A stretch of 64,000 nucleotides of DNA from contig JABSOY010000015.1 of NCBI GenBank assembly GCA_013215385.1, positions 31,373 through 95,372 on the forward strand. The letters are read 5' to 3'. The DNA is from Colwellia sp. (GTDB lineage Bacteria > Pseudomonadota > Gammaproteobacteria > Enterobacterales > Alteromonadaceae). How positions within the stretch are numbered: position 1 is the stretch's first letter; every line of letters begins with the position of its first letter. Shown in pieces: positions 8,883-18,682 of the stretch. The position numbers and the translations under genes are program-made. A model generated the notes under the pieces. The model saw only the letters and a list, made by a program, of their open reading frames with translations. It was not told the origin of the DNA and made no database searches.

Positions 8883-9703
8883 GTATAAGCTTATCAACAA
8901 TTATTGTTGATGACGAACCCCTCGCACGTAAAGGTTTAGCGGTACGTTTAGCTGAGCATACAGACGTGGATATTATCGCCCAATGTAATAATGGTCGCGA
9001 AGCTTTAGAAGCTGTTCGTGCTTATCAACCAGATTTAATGTTTCTTGATATACAAATGCCAGGCTTGAGTGGTTTTGAAGTGGTGCAAGCAATTATTGAT
9101 CAGGGCTTAAAACTACCTTTAGTCATTTTTGTTACTGCCTTTGATCAATATGCTTTACAAGCTTTTGATGTACATGCACAAGACTACTTATTAAAACCTG
9201 CTGATGAAAACCGTTTAGCAGAAGCTATGGATAAAATTAGAAAAGACATAATTAACAAAGAGAACGCGGTACATAAATCTAAACTTGTCCGTCTAGTTAG
9301 TGATGTTACAGGCAATGATTGTGAAAAAATTCTTGAAGAATTAGCTAATAACCAACCAGTAAGTTTATCTTCTTTCTCAGATATTTTAGCGATTAAAGAT
9401 GCGGGTGAAGTGAGTCGAGTACCCGTTAAAGATATATTATGGATCGATGCTGCTGGTGATTATATGTGTGTTCATACCAGTGAGACTACACATATATTAC
9501 GAAAAACGATGAAACAGCTCGAAGAAAGCTTAGATCCCAAACAATTTATTCGCAGCCATCGTTCAACTATTGTCAATAAAAGTTATGTCGACAAATTTTG
9601 TAGTCAACTTAACGGCGAATATTATTTAGTGATGAGCAATGGTAAAGAATTGAAAGTGAGCCGTAGTTATAAAGAAAAAGTAAAACAAGCGGTAGGGGTT
9701 TGA
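8879..9703 (+). CDS. LytTR-family response regulator
   Basis: A 274-residue regulator. The receiver domain has the acidic pocket VDDEP, the phospho-acceptor Asp57 in FLDIQMPG, a VTAFD switch segment and KPAD. The C-terminal LytTR DNA-binding domain (about residues 165-270) has WIDAAGDYM, the FIRSHRSTIVNK stretch and a final LKVSRSYKEKVK. It is translated from an ATG overlapping the kinase stop. LytTR regulators often bind direct repeats upstream of exported-protein or membrane genes, but no target can be named here. Confidence 0.92.
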   Translation: MSISLSTIIVDDEPLARKGLAVRLAEHTDVDIIAQCNNGREALEAVRAYQPDLMFLDIQMPGLSGFEVVQAIIDQGLKLPLVIFVTAFDQYALQAFDVHAQDYLLKPADENRLAEAMDKIRKDIINKENAVHKSKLVRLVSDVTGNDCEKILEELANNQPVSLSSFSDILAIKDAGEVSRVPVKDILWIDAAGDYMCVHTSETTHILRKTMKQLEESLDPKQFIRSHRSTIVNKSYVDKFCSQLNGEYYLVMSNGKELKVSRSYKEKVKQAVGV

Positions 9704-9723
9704 TAAATTAATTTAAATTAAAG

Positions 9724-9761
9724 TAAAAAAATACCCGTTAGTTGATGACTAAACAGGTATT
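9724..9761 (-). terminator. intrinsic terminator of cspD
   Basis: On the minus strand an imperfect stem (AATACC...GGTATT outer arms with ACTAAAC/GTTAGT inner arms) runs into seven Ts. It lies 35 bp after the cspD stop and also separates it from the convergent LytTR gene. Confidence 0.75.
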
Positions 9762-9795
9762 GAAGAACATTTAATTTTCAGCTTTGAATTGAACG

Positions 9796-10017
9796 TTACT
9801 CTTCAGCTTCAATTTCATCCGGAGTGATACTTGCCGCGTGATGGCCCTTAGGGCCAGCATTAAGCTCATAATCAACATCTTGACCAGCTTTTAATGTACG
9901 GTATCCTTCCATTTGGATTGTTGAGTAATGAGCGAAAATATCTTCACCACCATCCTCTGGACGAATGAAACCAAAACCTTTTGCGTTATTAAACCACTTC
10001 ACTGTACCGTGAGCCAT
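9796..10017 (-). CDS. cspD: cold-shock-domain protein CspD
   Basis: A 73-residue cold-shock protein with RNP1 (KGFGFI) and RNP2 (DIFAHY) motifs, followed by STIQMEGYRTLKAGQ, which matches E. coli CspD rather than CspA. E. coli CspD is a stationary-phase, single-strand-binding inhibitor of replication. The gene is divergent from clpS-clpA, the same neighbourhood as in E. coli. The acidic tail (DEIEAEE) is also CspD-like. Confidence 0.93.
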   Translation of the reverse strand: MAHGTVKWFNNAKGFGFIRPEDGGEDIFAHYSTIQMEGYRTLKAGQDVDYELNAGPKGHHAASITPDEIEAEE

Positions 10018-10231
10018 ACTTCAACTTCCTTCTATATTCATCGGTAATTAGGTATGCTTGCCTAAAAGCATTAACATAAATATATTTTATGGCTAAAAAA
10101 TAGCCACTGTTTTAAATCGTAGATAATATTAAAAAATTGTCAAGTGAATTTATAATTTAATCAGCTTTTTAATATTATTATTTTTTGCAAATCGCCAAGC
10201 AAAATCATCAGGTACAGACTAATATAAAATT

Positions 10232-10552
10232 ATGAGTAAGTGGAAAGAGTTAATAGACGATCAAGAAGTTCTTGAAGAAGAGGTGGTTGAACAATTTGAA
10301 AAGCCACCTATGTATACTGTTATTTTATTAAATGACGATTATACGCCAATGGATTTTGTAATTGAGGTTTTATGTCAGTTTTTTAATATGAACGCAGATC
10401 AAGCAACTGACATCATGTTAGAAATTCATTATAAAGGGAAAGGTAGGTGTGGAACTTTTACCTCTGAAATTGCAGAAACAAAAGTAGACCAAGTTTGTAA
10501 ATATGCCTTAGAAAATGAACACCCATTGCAATGTACAATGGAAAAAGCGTGA
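10232..10552 (+). CDS. clpS: ATP-dependent protease adaptor ClpS
   Basis: A 106-residue adaptor with the conserved core [17 protein letters not shown] that forms the N-degron pocket, then the GKGRCGTFT and EIAETK segments. It delivers substrates with N-terminal Leu, Phe, Tyr or Trp to ClpAP. clpA begins 28 bp later with its own GGAG site. Two genes that make N-degrons (aat and bpt) lie 1.2 kb past clpA, so the pathway is clustered. Confidence 0.97.
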   Translation: MSKWKELIDDQEVLEEEVVEQFEKPPMYTVILLNDDYTPMDFVIEVLCQFFNMNADQATDIMLEIHYKGKGRCGTFTSEIAETKVDQVCKYALENEHPLQCTMEKA

Positions 10553-10580
10553 AGTCGCATGGTTAAAAGTGGAGTAGTCT

Positions 10581-12836
10581 ATGCTAAATAAAGATTTAGA
10601 AATTTCGTTAAATATGGCTTTCCGTCAAGCCAAGGACTCCCGTCATGAGTTTATGACGGTTGAGCATTTGTTATTAGCCTTATTAGATAACCCTTCTTCA
10701 ATTGAAGCCCTCAATGCTTGTGGCGCAGATATGGGGAAAGTACGTAAGGAGTTGTTAGATTTTATCGCAGAAACTACGCCTGTCATTCCTGAAGGAGAAC
10801 TTGAACGTGAAACTCAACCTACATTAGGTTTTCAACGCGTATTGCAACGAGCTGTTTTTCACGTGCAATCTTCAGGCAAAAGTGAAGTTACCGGGTCAAA
10901 TGTTTTAGTTGCTATTTTCAGTGAGCAAGAATCACAAGCGGCTTACTTTTTGAAGAAATCTGATATCAGCCGGTTAGATATCGTTAATTTTATTTCTCAT
11001 GGTATTTCAAAAATACAACATATTGATGCACCACAAACAGCAGATGAAGTACATATTAGTGAAGAAGAGCCGCGCACCATTGACAATTTTGCTACTAATC
11101 TTAATGAAGAAGCGAAAAAGGGTAATATAGACCCGTTAATTGGCCGAAGTAATGAGTTAGAAAGAACGTTGCAGGTATTGAGCCGTAGACGTAAAAATAA
11201 CCCCTTATTTGTCGGTGAGGCAGGTGTAGGGAAAACTGCGATTGCTGAAGGTTTAGCTAATTTAGTTATTTCTGATGATGCACCTGAATTTTTAGCTGAA
11301 ACAGTTATTTATTCTCTTGATATGGGCGCTTTGCTTGCTGGAACTAAATATCGTGGAGACTTTGAAAAGCGTTTTAAAGCGCTGTTAAAAGAGTTAGAAG
11401 AAGATGGTAATGCGATATTGTTCATTGATGAGATACATACCATTATAGGTGCAGGTGCTGCCTCTGGTGGCATGATGGACGCCTCTAATCTAATCAAGCC
11501 TTTATTATCTTCTGGAAAGCTACGTTGTATGGGATCAACAACCTATCAAGAATATCAAAGTGTCTTTGAAAAAGATCGTGCATTAGCTCGTCGTTTTCAA
11601 AAAATAGATATTGTTGAACCTAGTGTCGATGATACGACCAAGATACTGCATGGCCTAAAAGAAAAGTACGAATCTCATCATGGTATTCGATATACGAATA
11701 AGGCATTGCGTGCGGCAGCACAGTTATCAGCTAAGTATATTAATGAGCGTTTTTTACCTGATAAAGCAATTGACGTCATTGATGAAGCTGGGGCAAAACA
11801 ACAGCTGGTTGCAGCGTCAAAACGTAAAAAGGTGATTAACAATAGTGATATTGAATCTATTGTTGCCAAAATGGCAAGGATCCCTGAAAAATCAGTTTCT
11901 TCAACTGAAAAAGACAGTTTGAAAATGTTAGATAGAAATTTGAAAATGGTCGTTTTTGGTCAAGATCAAGCTATCGACGAATTAACGTCTGTCATCCGTT
12001 TATCTCGAGCGGGTTTAGGCAGTGAACAAAAACCAGTTGGGTCATTTTTATTCGCGGGTCCCACTGGAGTCGGTAAGACTGAAGTAACGCAACAATTAGC
12101 AAAAGCTTTAGGTGTTGAACTTTTACGTTACGATATGTCAGAGTATATGGAGAAACACGCAGTTAGTCGCTTAATTGGTGCTCCTCCTGGCTATGTTGGT
12201 TATGAGCAAGGTGGTTTACTTACTGATGCGGTAATAAAACACCCTCATTCAGTTGTATTGTTAGATGAAATTGAAAAAGCTCATGAAGACGTTTACAACA
12301 TTTTATTACAAGTTATGGATCATGGTACTTTAACGGATAACAACGGTCGTAAAGCTGACTTTAGAAATATTACGCTAGTATTAACCACTAATGCAGGAGC
12401 CCATGAGATAACACGTAAATCTATTGGTTTTAAACAACAAGATCAAAGTATTGATGCAATGGCGGTGATTAATAAAACTTTTTCGCCTGAATTTAGAAAC
12501 CGTTTAGATAACATTGTTTGGTTTAATCACTTAGATGAAGTTGTTATACAGCAAGTAGTTGATAAATTCATTGTTGAACTACAGGCATTACTCGATGAGA
12601 AAGGTGTTTCGCTAGAATTAACCAAAGACGCAAGAAAATGGCTTGCCGTTCATGGTTATGATAAAGCGATGGGCGCTCGACCTATGTCACGATTGATACA
12701 AGAGCACTTAAAGAAACCGTTAGCGAATGAATTACTGTTTGGTGACTTAACGCACGGTGGTGTTGCAAAAGTTGGTGTTAAAAAAGATAAGCTAGTACTT
12801 AGTTATATTCAAAAGAAAGAATTAGTAGAACATTAA
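10581..12836 (+). CDS. clpA: ATP-dependent Clp protease ATP-binding subunit ClpA
   Basis: A 751-residue AAA+ unfoldase with the ClpA layout. The N-domain (1-150) contains two Clp_N repeats that bind ClpS. D1 has Walker A GEAGVGKTA near residue 212 and Walker B ILFIDEIHT. D2 has Walker A GPTGVGKTE near 492, VVLLDEIEKAH and sensor 2 MGARPMSR. It lacks the long middle coiled coil of ClpB. It feeds unfolded substrates to ClpP, which is not in this window. GGAG at 10571-10574 precedes the ATG. Confidence 0.97.
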   Translation: MLNKDLEISLNMAFRQAKDSRHEFMTVEHLLLALLDNPSSIEALNACGADMGKVRKELLDFIAETTPVIPEGELERETQPTLGFQRVLQRAVFHVQSSGKSEVTGSNVLVAIFSEQESQAAYFLKKSDISRLDIVNFISHGISKIQHIDAPQTADEVHISEEEPRTIDNFATNLNEEAKKGNIDPLIGRSNELERTLQVLSRRRKNNPLFVGEAGVGKTAIAEGLANLVISDDAPEFLAETVIYSLDMGALLAGTKYRGDFEKRFKALLKELEEDGNAILFIDEIHTIIGAGAASGGMMDASNLIKPLLSSGKLRCMGSTTYQEYQSVFEKDRALARRFQKIDIVEPSVDDTTKILHGLKEKYESHHGIRYTNKALRAAAQLSAKYINERFLPDKAIDVIDEAGAKQQLVAASKRKKVINNSDIESIVAKMARIPEKSVSSTEKDSLKMLDRNLKMVVFGQDQAIDELTSVIRLSRAGLGSEQKPVGSFLFAGPTGVGKTEVTQQLAKALGVELLRYDMSEYMEKHAVSRLIGAPPGYVGYEQGGLLTDAVIKHPHSVVLLDEIEKAHEDVYNILLQVMDHGTLTDNNGRKADFRNITLVLTTNAGAHEITRKSIGFKQQDQSIDAMAVINKTFSPEFRNRLDNIVWFNHLDEVVIQQVVDKFIVELQALLDEKGVSLELTKDARKWLAVHGYDKAMGARPMSRLIQEHLKKPLANELLFGDLTHGGVAKVGVKKDKLVLSYIQKKELVEH

Positions 12837-12906
12837 AAATATTTCTATATCTCTAGTGGAGTGCAGGGACGCACTTTCTTAATGGTTTACCAACGTACGA
12901 TCAAAA

Positions 12907-12944
12907 ATAAAAAAGCCCCGTGAACTTTCATTCACGGGGCTTTT
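12907..12944. terminator. bidirectional terminator between clpA and infA
   Basis: Arms 12911-12924 and 12931-12944 (AAAAGCCCCGTGAA / TTCACGGGGCTTTT) pair perfectly around a six-base loop. A-rich and T-rich flanks allow it to end the convergent clpA and infA transcripts. Confidence 0.9.
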
Positions 12945-12961
12945 GATTTTATTTTGTTTAA

Positions 12962-13186
<225 letters not shown>

Positions 13187-13318
13187 CTAAACCTCTAAAG
13201 TTGTGCATAATACCAATTCCAATAAGTTTATTCTCACTAGGTGAGATTTAAAGGTTTGGCATAAATAAAAATCTGCGCAGATAATGCCGAAAACGTGATG
13301 AAATGTAAAGCTATAGTG

Positions 13319-14020
13319 TTATTTATTTACGGTATGCCATTTGTTTTCTGATAATACCTGATGAGGGTAGTAACGGTTTTTGTAATTCATCTTTTTACAA
13401 TCGTCGATTTGATAGCCTAAATAAAGGAATTCTTTCTTCATTTCTTTGGCTAATGACAATTGACTCAAAATAGAAAACACGCCGAGTCCATGGCGATTAT
13501 AATCAGGTTGATAAAAGGTGTATACGGCAGATAGAGCGTCATTAAGTACATCGGTGACTGCTACACTAATAAGTTGCTGATCATGCCATATTTCAAGGTA
13601 CAGCTGCTCGGTAATATGAGAATCAATAAAACTGTTATATTGATCAGTGGTTGCAGGGTACATAGAACCGTCTTGATGAAGTGTATTTATATAGTTTTTA
13701 TATAAAGAATAATAAATCGGCCTTTGTTGATGAGAAATCTTAATAGTGAAATGGTTATTTTTCTTAATATTACGCTTTTGACTTTTTGAAGGAGTAAAGT
13801 CCTTTGCTAAAACTCGAAGTGATTTACATGCAGAGCATAGTTCGCAATGAGGTCGATATATTTGATCGCCACTGCGTCTGAAACCTTGGGCCATTAACCA
13901 AGCATAATGCTCACCATTTTGTAAGCGTTCGTCCGTAGCAACTAACAACCGTTCATGCTGGTTGGGCAAATAATTGCAAGGAAATGTCTGAGTAATGCCT
14001 AACTGAAAATTTATGCTCAT
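13319..14020 (-). CDS. bpt: aspartate/glutamate leucyl-tRNA--protein transferase (Ate/Bpt family)
   Basis: A 233-residue N-end rule aminoacyltransferase. The N-terminal half has the cysteine cluster with [12 protein letters not shown] (residues 58-69). The C-terminal GNAT-like half contains [20 protein letters not shown] and [15 protein letters not shown], typical of the arginyltransferase-named bacterial Bpt group. Bacterial Bpt adds Leu to N-terminal Asp or Glu so that ClpS can bind the product. It follows aat by 7 bp in a trxB-aat-bpt operon. Whether it uses Leu-tRNA or Arg-tRNA cannot be read from the sequence. Confidence 0.93.
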   Translation of the reverse strand: MSINFQLGITQTFPCNYLPNQHERLLVATDERLQNGEHYAWLMAQGFRRSGDQIYRPHCELCSACKSLRVLAKDFTPSKSQKRNIKKNNHFTIKISHQQRPIYYSLYKNYINTLHQDGSMYPATTDQYNSFIDSHITEQLYLEIWHDQQLISVAVTDVLNDALSAVYTFYQPDYNRHGLGVFSILSQLSLAKEMKKEFLYLGYQIDDCKKMNYKNRYYPHQVLSENKWHTVNK

Positions 14021-14027
14021 ATTAATA

Positions 14028-14738
14028 TTATAGTGTGAGTTGACGAGGTCGCCAAAAATCTAGCGGTAGTTGAATCGCTAAGGCTTGTTCTTGCAGCTTA
14101 ATGTATTTTGCACGAGATACTTCAATACCACCCATATCTTGTAAAAATGGATTAAGCATTTGGCAATCAATAAAGGGAATGTTTTGACTTTTCAGTAATT
14201 CATGCAAATAGGTAATAGCTATTTTTGAACCATTACTTTGTCGGTAAAACATAGACTCACCTGAAAAATAACCATTTATTGCCACACCGTATAAGCCTCC
14301 CGCTAATTCATCATTCATCCAAACTTCAATGGAATGTGCAATACCATGCCTGTGCAGGTTTTGATAAGCGTTAAGCATATCGTCAACTATCCAGGTTTCT
14401 TCCTTGCGAAAGGGAGCATCGGCACAATAATTAATGACACGATCAAATGCTTGATTTAATGTCACCTTAAAATTTTGCTGTTTAATTATTTTTCGTAACG
14501 TGCGATTGATGTGTAATTGGTCAAGGTGAATAATACCGCGAGGTTCTGGGCTCCACCACATAATGGGTTCACCATCACTATACCAGGGAAATATACCTGA
14601 ACGATAAGCCGACTGTAATCGATTTACTGACAAATCACCGCCAATAGCAAGTAAGCCATTAGGCTCTTTCAGGGCATTTTTTAGAGGAGGGAATGCCAGA
14701 TTATCGAGTTCGAGTAATTCGATAATCTGGTTTTTCAA
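14028..14738 (-). CDS. aat: leucyl/phenylalanyl-tRNA--protein transferase
   Basis: A 236-residue Aat protein, with [13 protein letters not shown], the [20 protein letters not shown] core and SGESMF(YR) segment of the L/F-transferase family. It adds Leu or Phe to N-terminal Lys or Arg of target proteins, making ClpS substrates. The start appears to be TTG at 14738, three bases after the trxB stop; this keeps the N terminus the same length as in E. coli, and an AAAGG lies within the end of trxB. Translation is probably coupled to trxB. Confidence 0.95.
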   Translation of the reverse strand: MKNQIIELLELDNLAFPPLKNALKEPNGLLAIGGDLSVNRLQSAYRSGIFPWYSDGEPIMWWSPEPRGIIHLDQLHINRTLRKIIKQQNFKVTLNQAFDRVINYCADAPFRKEETWIVDDMLNAYQNLHRHGIAHSIEVWMNDELAGGLYGVAINGYFSGESMFYRQSNGSKIAITYLHELLKSQNIPFIDCQMLNPFLQDMGGIEVSRAKYIKLQEQALAIQLPLDFWRPRQLTL

Positions 14739-14741
14739 AGA

Positions 14742-15725
<984 letters not shown>

Positions 15726-15861
15726 TTAATAGCTTATTAATTGGGATTTTAAGCAAAGATCTCAAGTGGGGGAAATGTTTTTTTGATAAAAATTTTTTTC
15801 AAGTGCAAGGTTAAATGTACAGTGACGACATATAAGCTTTTATATGCCGTCAAAAGAACAA

Positions 15862-16701
15862 CTATTTTACGCCTAGTTCTTGTAACCTTTCTAATAGATA
15901 ACTTTTTTGAGTATGGCGTTCTGATAGTACAACTTCATCGCGGGGATGAAGAAATAATGGCAATGAGATTCTAGACTTTTCACTGGCCTTTCCTGAAGGG
16001 TTAATAACACGATGGCTGGTAGATGGAAAATATCCACCTGATGCTTCTTGTAGCATATCACCAATGTTAATAATCAAGTTGCCAAAGTCGCAGGGAACGT
16101 CGATCCACGAACCATCTTGTTGTTGTACTTGCAGACCTGGCTCATTAGCCGCGGGTAATATTGTTAGCAGATTAATATCTTCATGAGCTGCAGCTCTAAC
16201 TGCTCCAGGTTCCTCATCCCCTTTAAGTGGCGGGTAATGCAAAATCCTCAATAATGTATTGGGCGTATTATTTATCATATTAGAGAGTTTTTCAGAATAT
16301 TTTTCTGAGATATTATCAGGACTGTATTTTTCTACCCAATCGAGTAATTCTGCGGCAAGCTCTGAAGCATTATTGTAATAAGTGAGTATTTCATCTTTAA
16401 GTTGTTTAGGTATTCTTCCCCACGGGTAAACATGAAAATATTCTTTGATGTCTTTTTTAGCGTGACCTTTTGCTGTTTCAGAAATTTCTGATGAAAAATA
16501 GCCATCTTGTGTTTTAGGATCAAAACTTAAGTCATGCTTTTCTTCACTACTAAAATATTGATGCCAATTTTTATAAATAGATTCAACAAGCTCTTGCTGA
16601 ATAGGGTGATTAATTAAAACGCCGAAACCTGTATCTCTAAGGCTTTGAACAAATAATTTTCCTGCATCTTTATTTTTGTAGTCGACAATCTGAATTTGCA
16701 T
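15862..16701 (-). CDS. isopenicillin N synthase-like 2-oxoglutarate/Fe(II) oxygenase
   Basis: A 279-residue member of the IPNS-like (DIOX_N plus 2OG-FeII_Oxy) family. The iron ligands are visible as His173 and Asp175 (AAHEDINLLT) and His230 (STSHRVINP). Arg244-x-Ser246 (SRISLPLF) is the expected 2-oxoglutarate site. The N-terminal part has the DTGFGVLINH motif of this family. Substrate cannot be assigned from the sequence. A RutR-like operator overlaps its predicted promoter (16755-16770), which suggests that it belongs to a pyrimidine-related regulon. Fungal thymine 7-hydroxylase is in the same superfamily, so a pyrimidine or nucleoside substrate is a reasonable hypothesis. The gene is inserted between trxB and ald and is transcribed alone. 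Confidence 0.85.
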   Translation of the reverse strand: MQIQIVDYKNKDAGKLFVQSLRDTGFGVLINHPIQQELVESIYKNWHQYFSSEEKHDLSFDPKTQDGYFSSEISETAKGHAKKDIKEYFHVYPWGRIPKQLKDEILTYYNNASELAAELLDWVEKYSPDNISEKYSEKLSNMINNTPNTLLRILHYPPLKGDEEPGAVRAAAHEDINLLTILPAANEPGLQVQQQDGSWIDVPCDFGNLIINIGDMLQEASGGYFPSTSHRVINPSGKASEKSRISLPLFLHPRDEVVLSERHTQKSYLLERLQELGVK

Positions 16702-16741
16702 GATTGAATCCCTATATTTTATTATTAGTCGTGTTTATAGC

Positions 16742-16770
16742 AATATAACATAACCTAACCAAATGGTCAG
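16742..16770 (-). promoter_or_regulatory. promoter and RutR-like operator of the IPNS-like oxygenase gene
   Basis: On the minus strand CTGACCATTTGGTTAG (16755-16770) matches TTGACCANNTGGTCAA at 11 of the 14 defined positions. Its first six bases serve as a -35 (CTGACC, 16765-16770), with a 17-bp spacer to a -10 TATATT (16742-16747). The same operator-on-minus-35 arrangement occurs at three promoters around the nucleoside locus. Confidence 0.55.
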
Positions 16771-16785
16771 CTTTAAGCTTAACAG

Positions 16786-16821
16786 TAAAAAAAACCTCTG
16801 TTATAAAGATAACAGAGGTTT
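16786..16821 (-). terminator. intrinsic terminator of ald
   Basis: Perfect 13-bp arms (16792-16804 and 16809-16821) with a four-base loop; on the minus strand the stem is followed by an eight-T run. It lies 31 bp beyond the ald stop and insulates the oxygenase gene. Confidence 0.92.
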
Positions 16822-16852
16822 ACTCAATAATAATTTGGCTATTTGTTAGCGA

Positions 16853-17974
16853 TTATAATGTTGCGAGAGCATCTTCAGGGGTAACGTAGTCGTAGCCTAA
16901 AACGTCAGCAACTGGCTTATAAGTGATTTTTCCACCTAAAACGTTCAAGCCATTCATTAAATGAACATCATCAAGTAATGCTTGCTTTGCGCCTTTATTC
17001 GCTAATGTTACTGCGAATGGCATCGTTGCGTTAGTTAGTGCCATTGTTGAAGTACGTGCTACACCGCCGGGCATGTTAGCGACACAATAATGTACTACTT
17101 CATCAACTACATAAGTAGGGTCTTGATGAGTTGTGGCTTTCGAGGTTTCAAAACAACCACCTTGGTCGATAGCAACATCAACCACTACAGCACCTTTTTT
17201 CATCATTTTGATGTGCTCTTTAGTGACTAATTTCGGCGCTGCTGCACCTGGAATTAATACAGCACCAATCACTAAATCAGCTTCAACAACTAAGTGGTTC
17301 ATTGCATCGGCAGTTGAGTAAACTGTTTTCAAGCGCCCATCGAATTCTGTATCTAATTGACGTAAACGAGGTAAAGAACGGTCTAATATAGTAACGTCTG
17401 CGCCCATACCAACAGCCATACGCGCTGCTTGAGTACCAACAACACCACCACCAACAATTAACACTTTAGCGGGAGCAACACCTGGAACACCACCTAATAA
17501 AGCACCTAAACCGCCTTGTGCTTTTTCTAAGGCATGAGCACCTGCTTGAATAGACATACGGCCAGCAACTTCTGACATTGGCGCTAATAAAGGTAAACCG
17601 CCTTCAGCTGCTGTAACAGTTTCATAAGCGATACAAGTGGCGCCTGATGCTACTAATAGCTCAGTTTGCTTTGGATCTGGTGCTAAATGTAAATAAGTGA
17701 AAAGAATTTGACCAGGACGAAGCATCTCACATTCAATAGTTTGTGGTTCTTTTACTTTAATGATCATGTCAGCTGTAGCGAAAATTTCTGCAGCAGAGTC
17801 GATTATTTTTGCTCCTGCAGTTACATATTGGTCGTTATCAAAACCTATAGATGCACCACCATTGTTTTCAACAATTACTTTATGGCCGTTAACGGTTAAT
17901 TCTTTAACGCCAGCAGGAGTTAAACCAATACGATACTCATGGTTTTTAATTTCTTTAGGAACACCAATAATCAT
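16853..17974 (-). CDS. ald: alanine dehydrogenase
   Basis: A 373-residue NAD-dependent enzyme that interconverts L-alanine and pyruvate plus ammonia. It starts MIIGVPKEIKNHEYRIGLTP, has KVKEP with the substrate lysine, and the Rossmann segment VLIVGGGVVGTQAA near residue 170. The length matches family members (about 371). AGAGAGAAG stands before the ATG. It is divergent from the Lrp-type regulator, which suggests that alanine or leucine status controls it; E. coli itself lacks ald at this place. Confidence 0.96.
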   Translation of the reverse strand: MIIGVPKEIKNHEYRIGLTPAGVKELTVNGHKVIVENNGGASIGFDNDQYVTAGAKIIDSAAEIFATADMIIKVKEPQTIECEMLRPGQILFTYLHLAPDPKQTELLVASGATCIAYETVTAAEGGLPLLAPMSEVAGRMSIQAGAHALEKAQGGLGALLGGVPGVAPAKVLIVGGGVVGTQAARMAVGMGADVTILDRSLPRLRQLDTEFDGRLKTVYSTADAMNHLVVEADLVIGAVLIPGAAAPKLVTKEHIKMMKKGAVVVDVAIDQGGCFETSKATTHQDPTYVVDEVVHYCVANMPGGVARTSTMALTNATMPFAVTLANKGAKQALLDDVHLMNGLNVLGGKITYKPVADVLGYDYVTPEDALATL

Positions 17975-18109
17975 AATCTTCTCTCTTTTTATATATTTGT
18001 TGTAATATTTGCAGCTATTATAGGGCGTTATTCTCGAATTAACCTGTCGTATTTAGTAATAATACGATATATTATGCTGATAAATGCAACCTTTACAGAG
18101 TATTATAAA

Positions 18110-18592
18110 GTGACAAACCCTCAAAATAAAAGTATTGATCGTATCGACAGAAATATATTAGTTGAATTACAAAAGAATGCTCGTTTATCAAATGTTGAAT
18201 TATCTAAAAGGGTAGGCCTCAGTCCAACGCCTTGTTTAGAAAGAGTAAAACGTTTAGAAAAAGAAAACTATATTAAAGGATATCAAGCCATACTCAATCC
18301 TGAAAAGCTTGAATCTGCTTTGCTTGTACTTGTTGAAATAACATTAACAAAAACTAGCCCTGATGTTTTCGATGACTTTTCTAAAGCGGTCCATGAACTC
18401 GATGTTATTCAGGAATGCCACTTAGTTTCTGGTGATTTCGATTTTCTACTTAAAACACGTGTTGCTGATATGGCGGCATACCGTGAATTGTTAGGAGATA
18501 CTTTGTTACGCCTTCCTTCAGTAAGTGAAAGTAGAACCTATGTGGTGATGGAAGAAGTGAAATCGACTAATTACTTGCCAATTAAACGTTAA
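18110..18592 (+). CDS. lrp: leucine-responsive regulatory protein Lrp
   Basis: A 160-residue regulator nearly collinear with E. coli Lrp (164 aa). The N-terminal helix-turn-helix contains LDRIDRN-like SIDRIDRNILVELQ and SNVELSKRVGLSPTPCLERV. The RAM domain has IQECHLVSGDFDFLLKTRV and ends YVVMEEVK. I chose GTG 18110, which gives the family length and has CAGAG about 10 bp upstream. An in-frame ATG at 18074 would add 12 unusual residues. It sits between ald and ftsK; lrp-ftsK order is as in E. coli. Confidence 0.93.
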   Translation: MTNPQNKSIDRIDRNILVELQKNARLSNVELSKRVGLSPTPCLERVKRLEKENYIKGYQAILNPEKLESALLVLVEITLTKTSPDVFDDFSKAVHELDVIQECHLVSGDFDFLLKTRVADMAAYRELLGDTLLRLPSVSESRTYVVMEEVKSTNYLPIKR

Positions 18593-18682
18593 ATTAAGAA
18601 AATGGCTTGAGTTAGACATTAAAACATTTAACTCCACACAATATTTTGGTACTTTACTGTATATAACAACAATACATTTTCC

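Noticed and set aside
12837-12906. tRNA-Ser between clpA and infA, as in E. coli (serW)
   Set aside because: No cloverleaf or CCA end can be formed in this gap.
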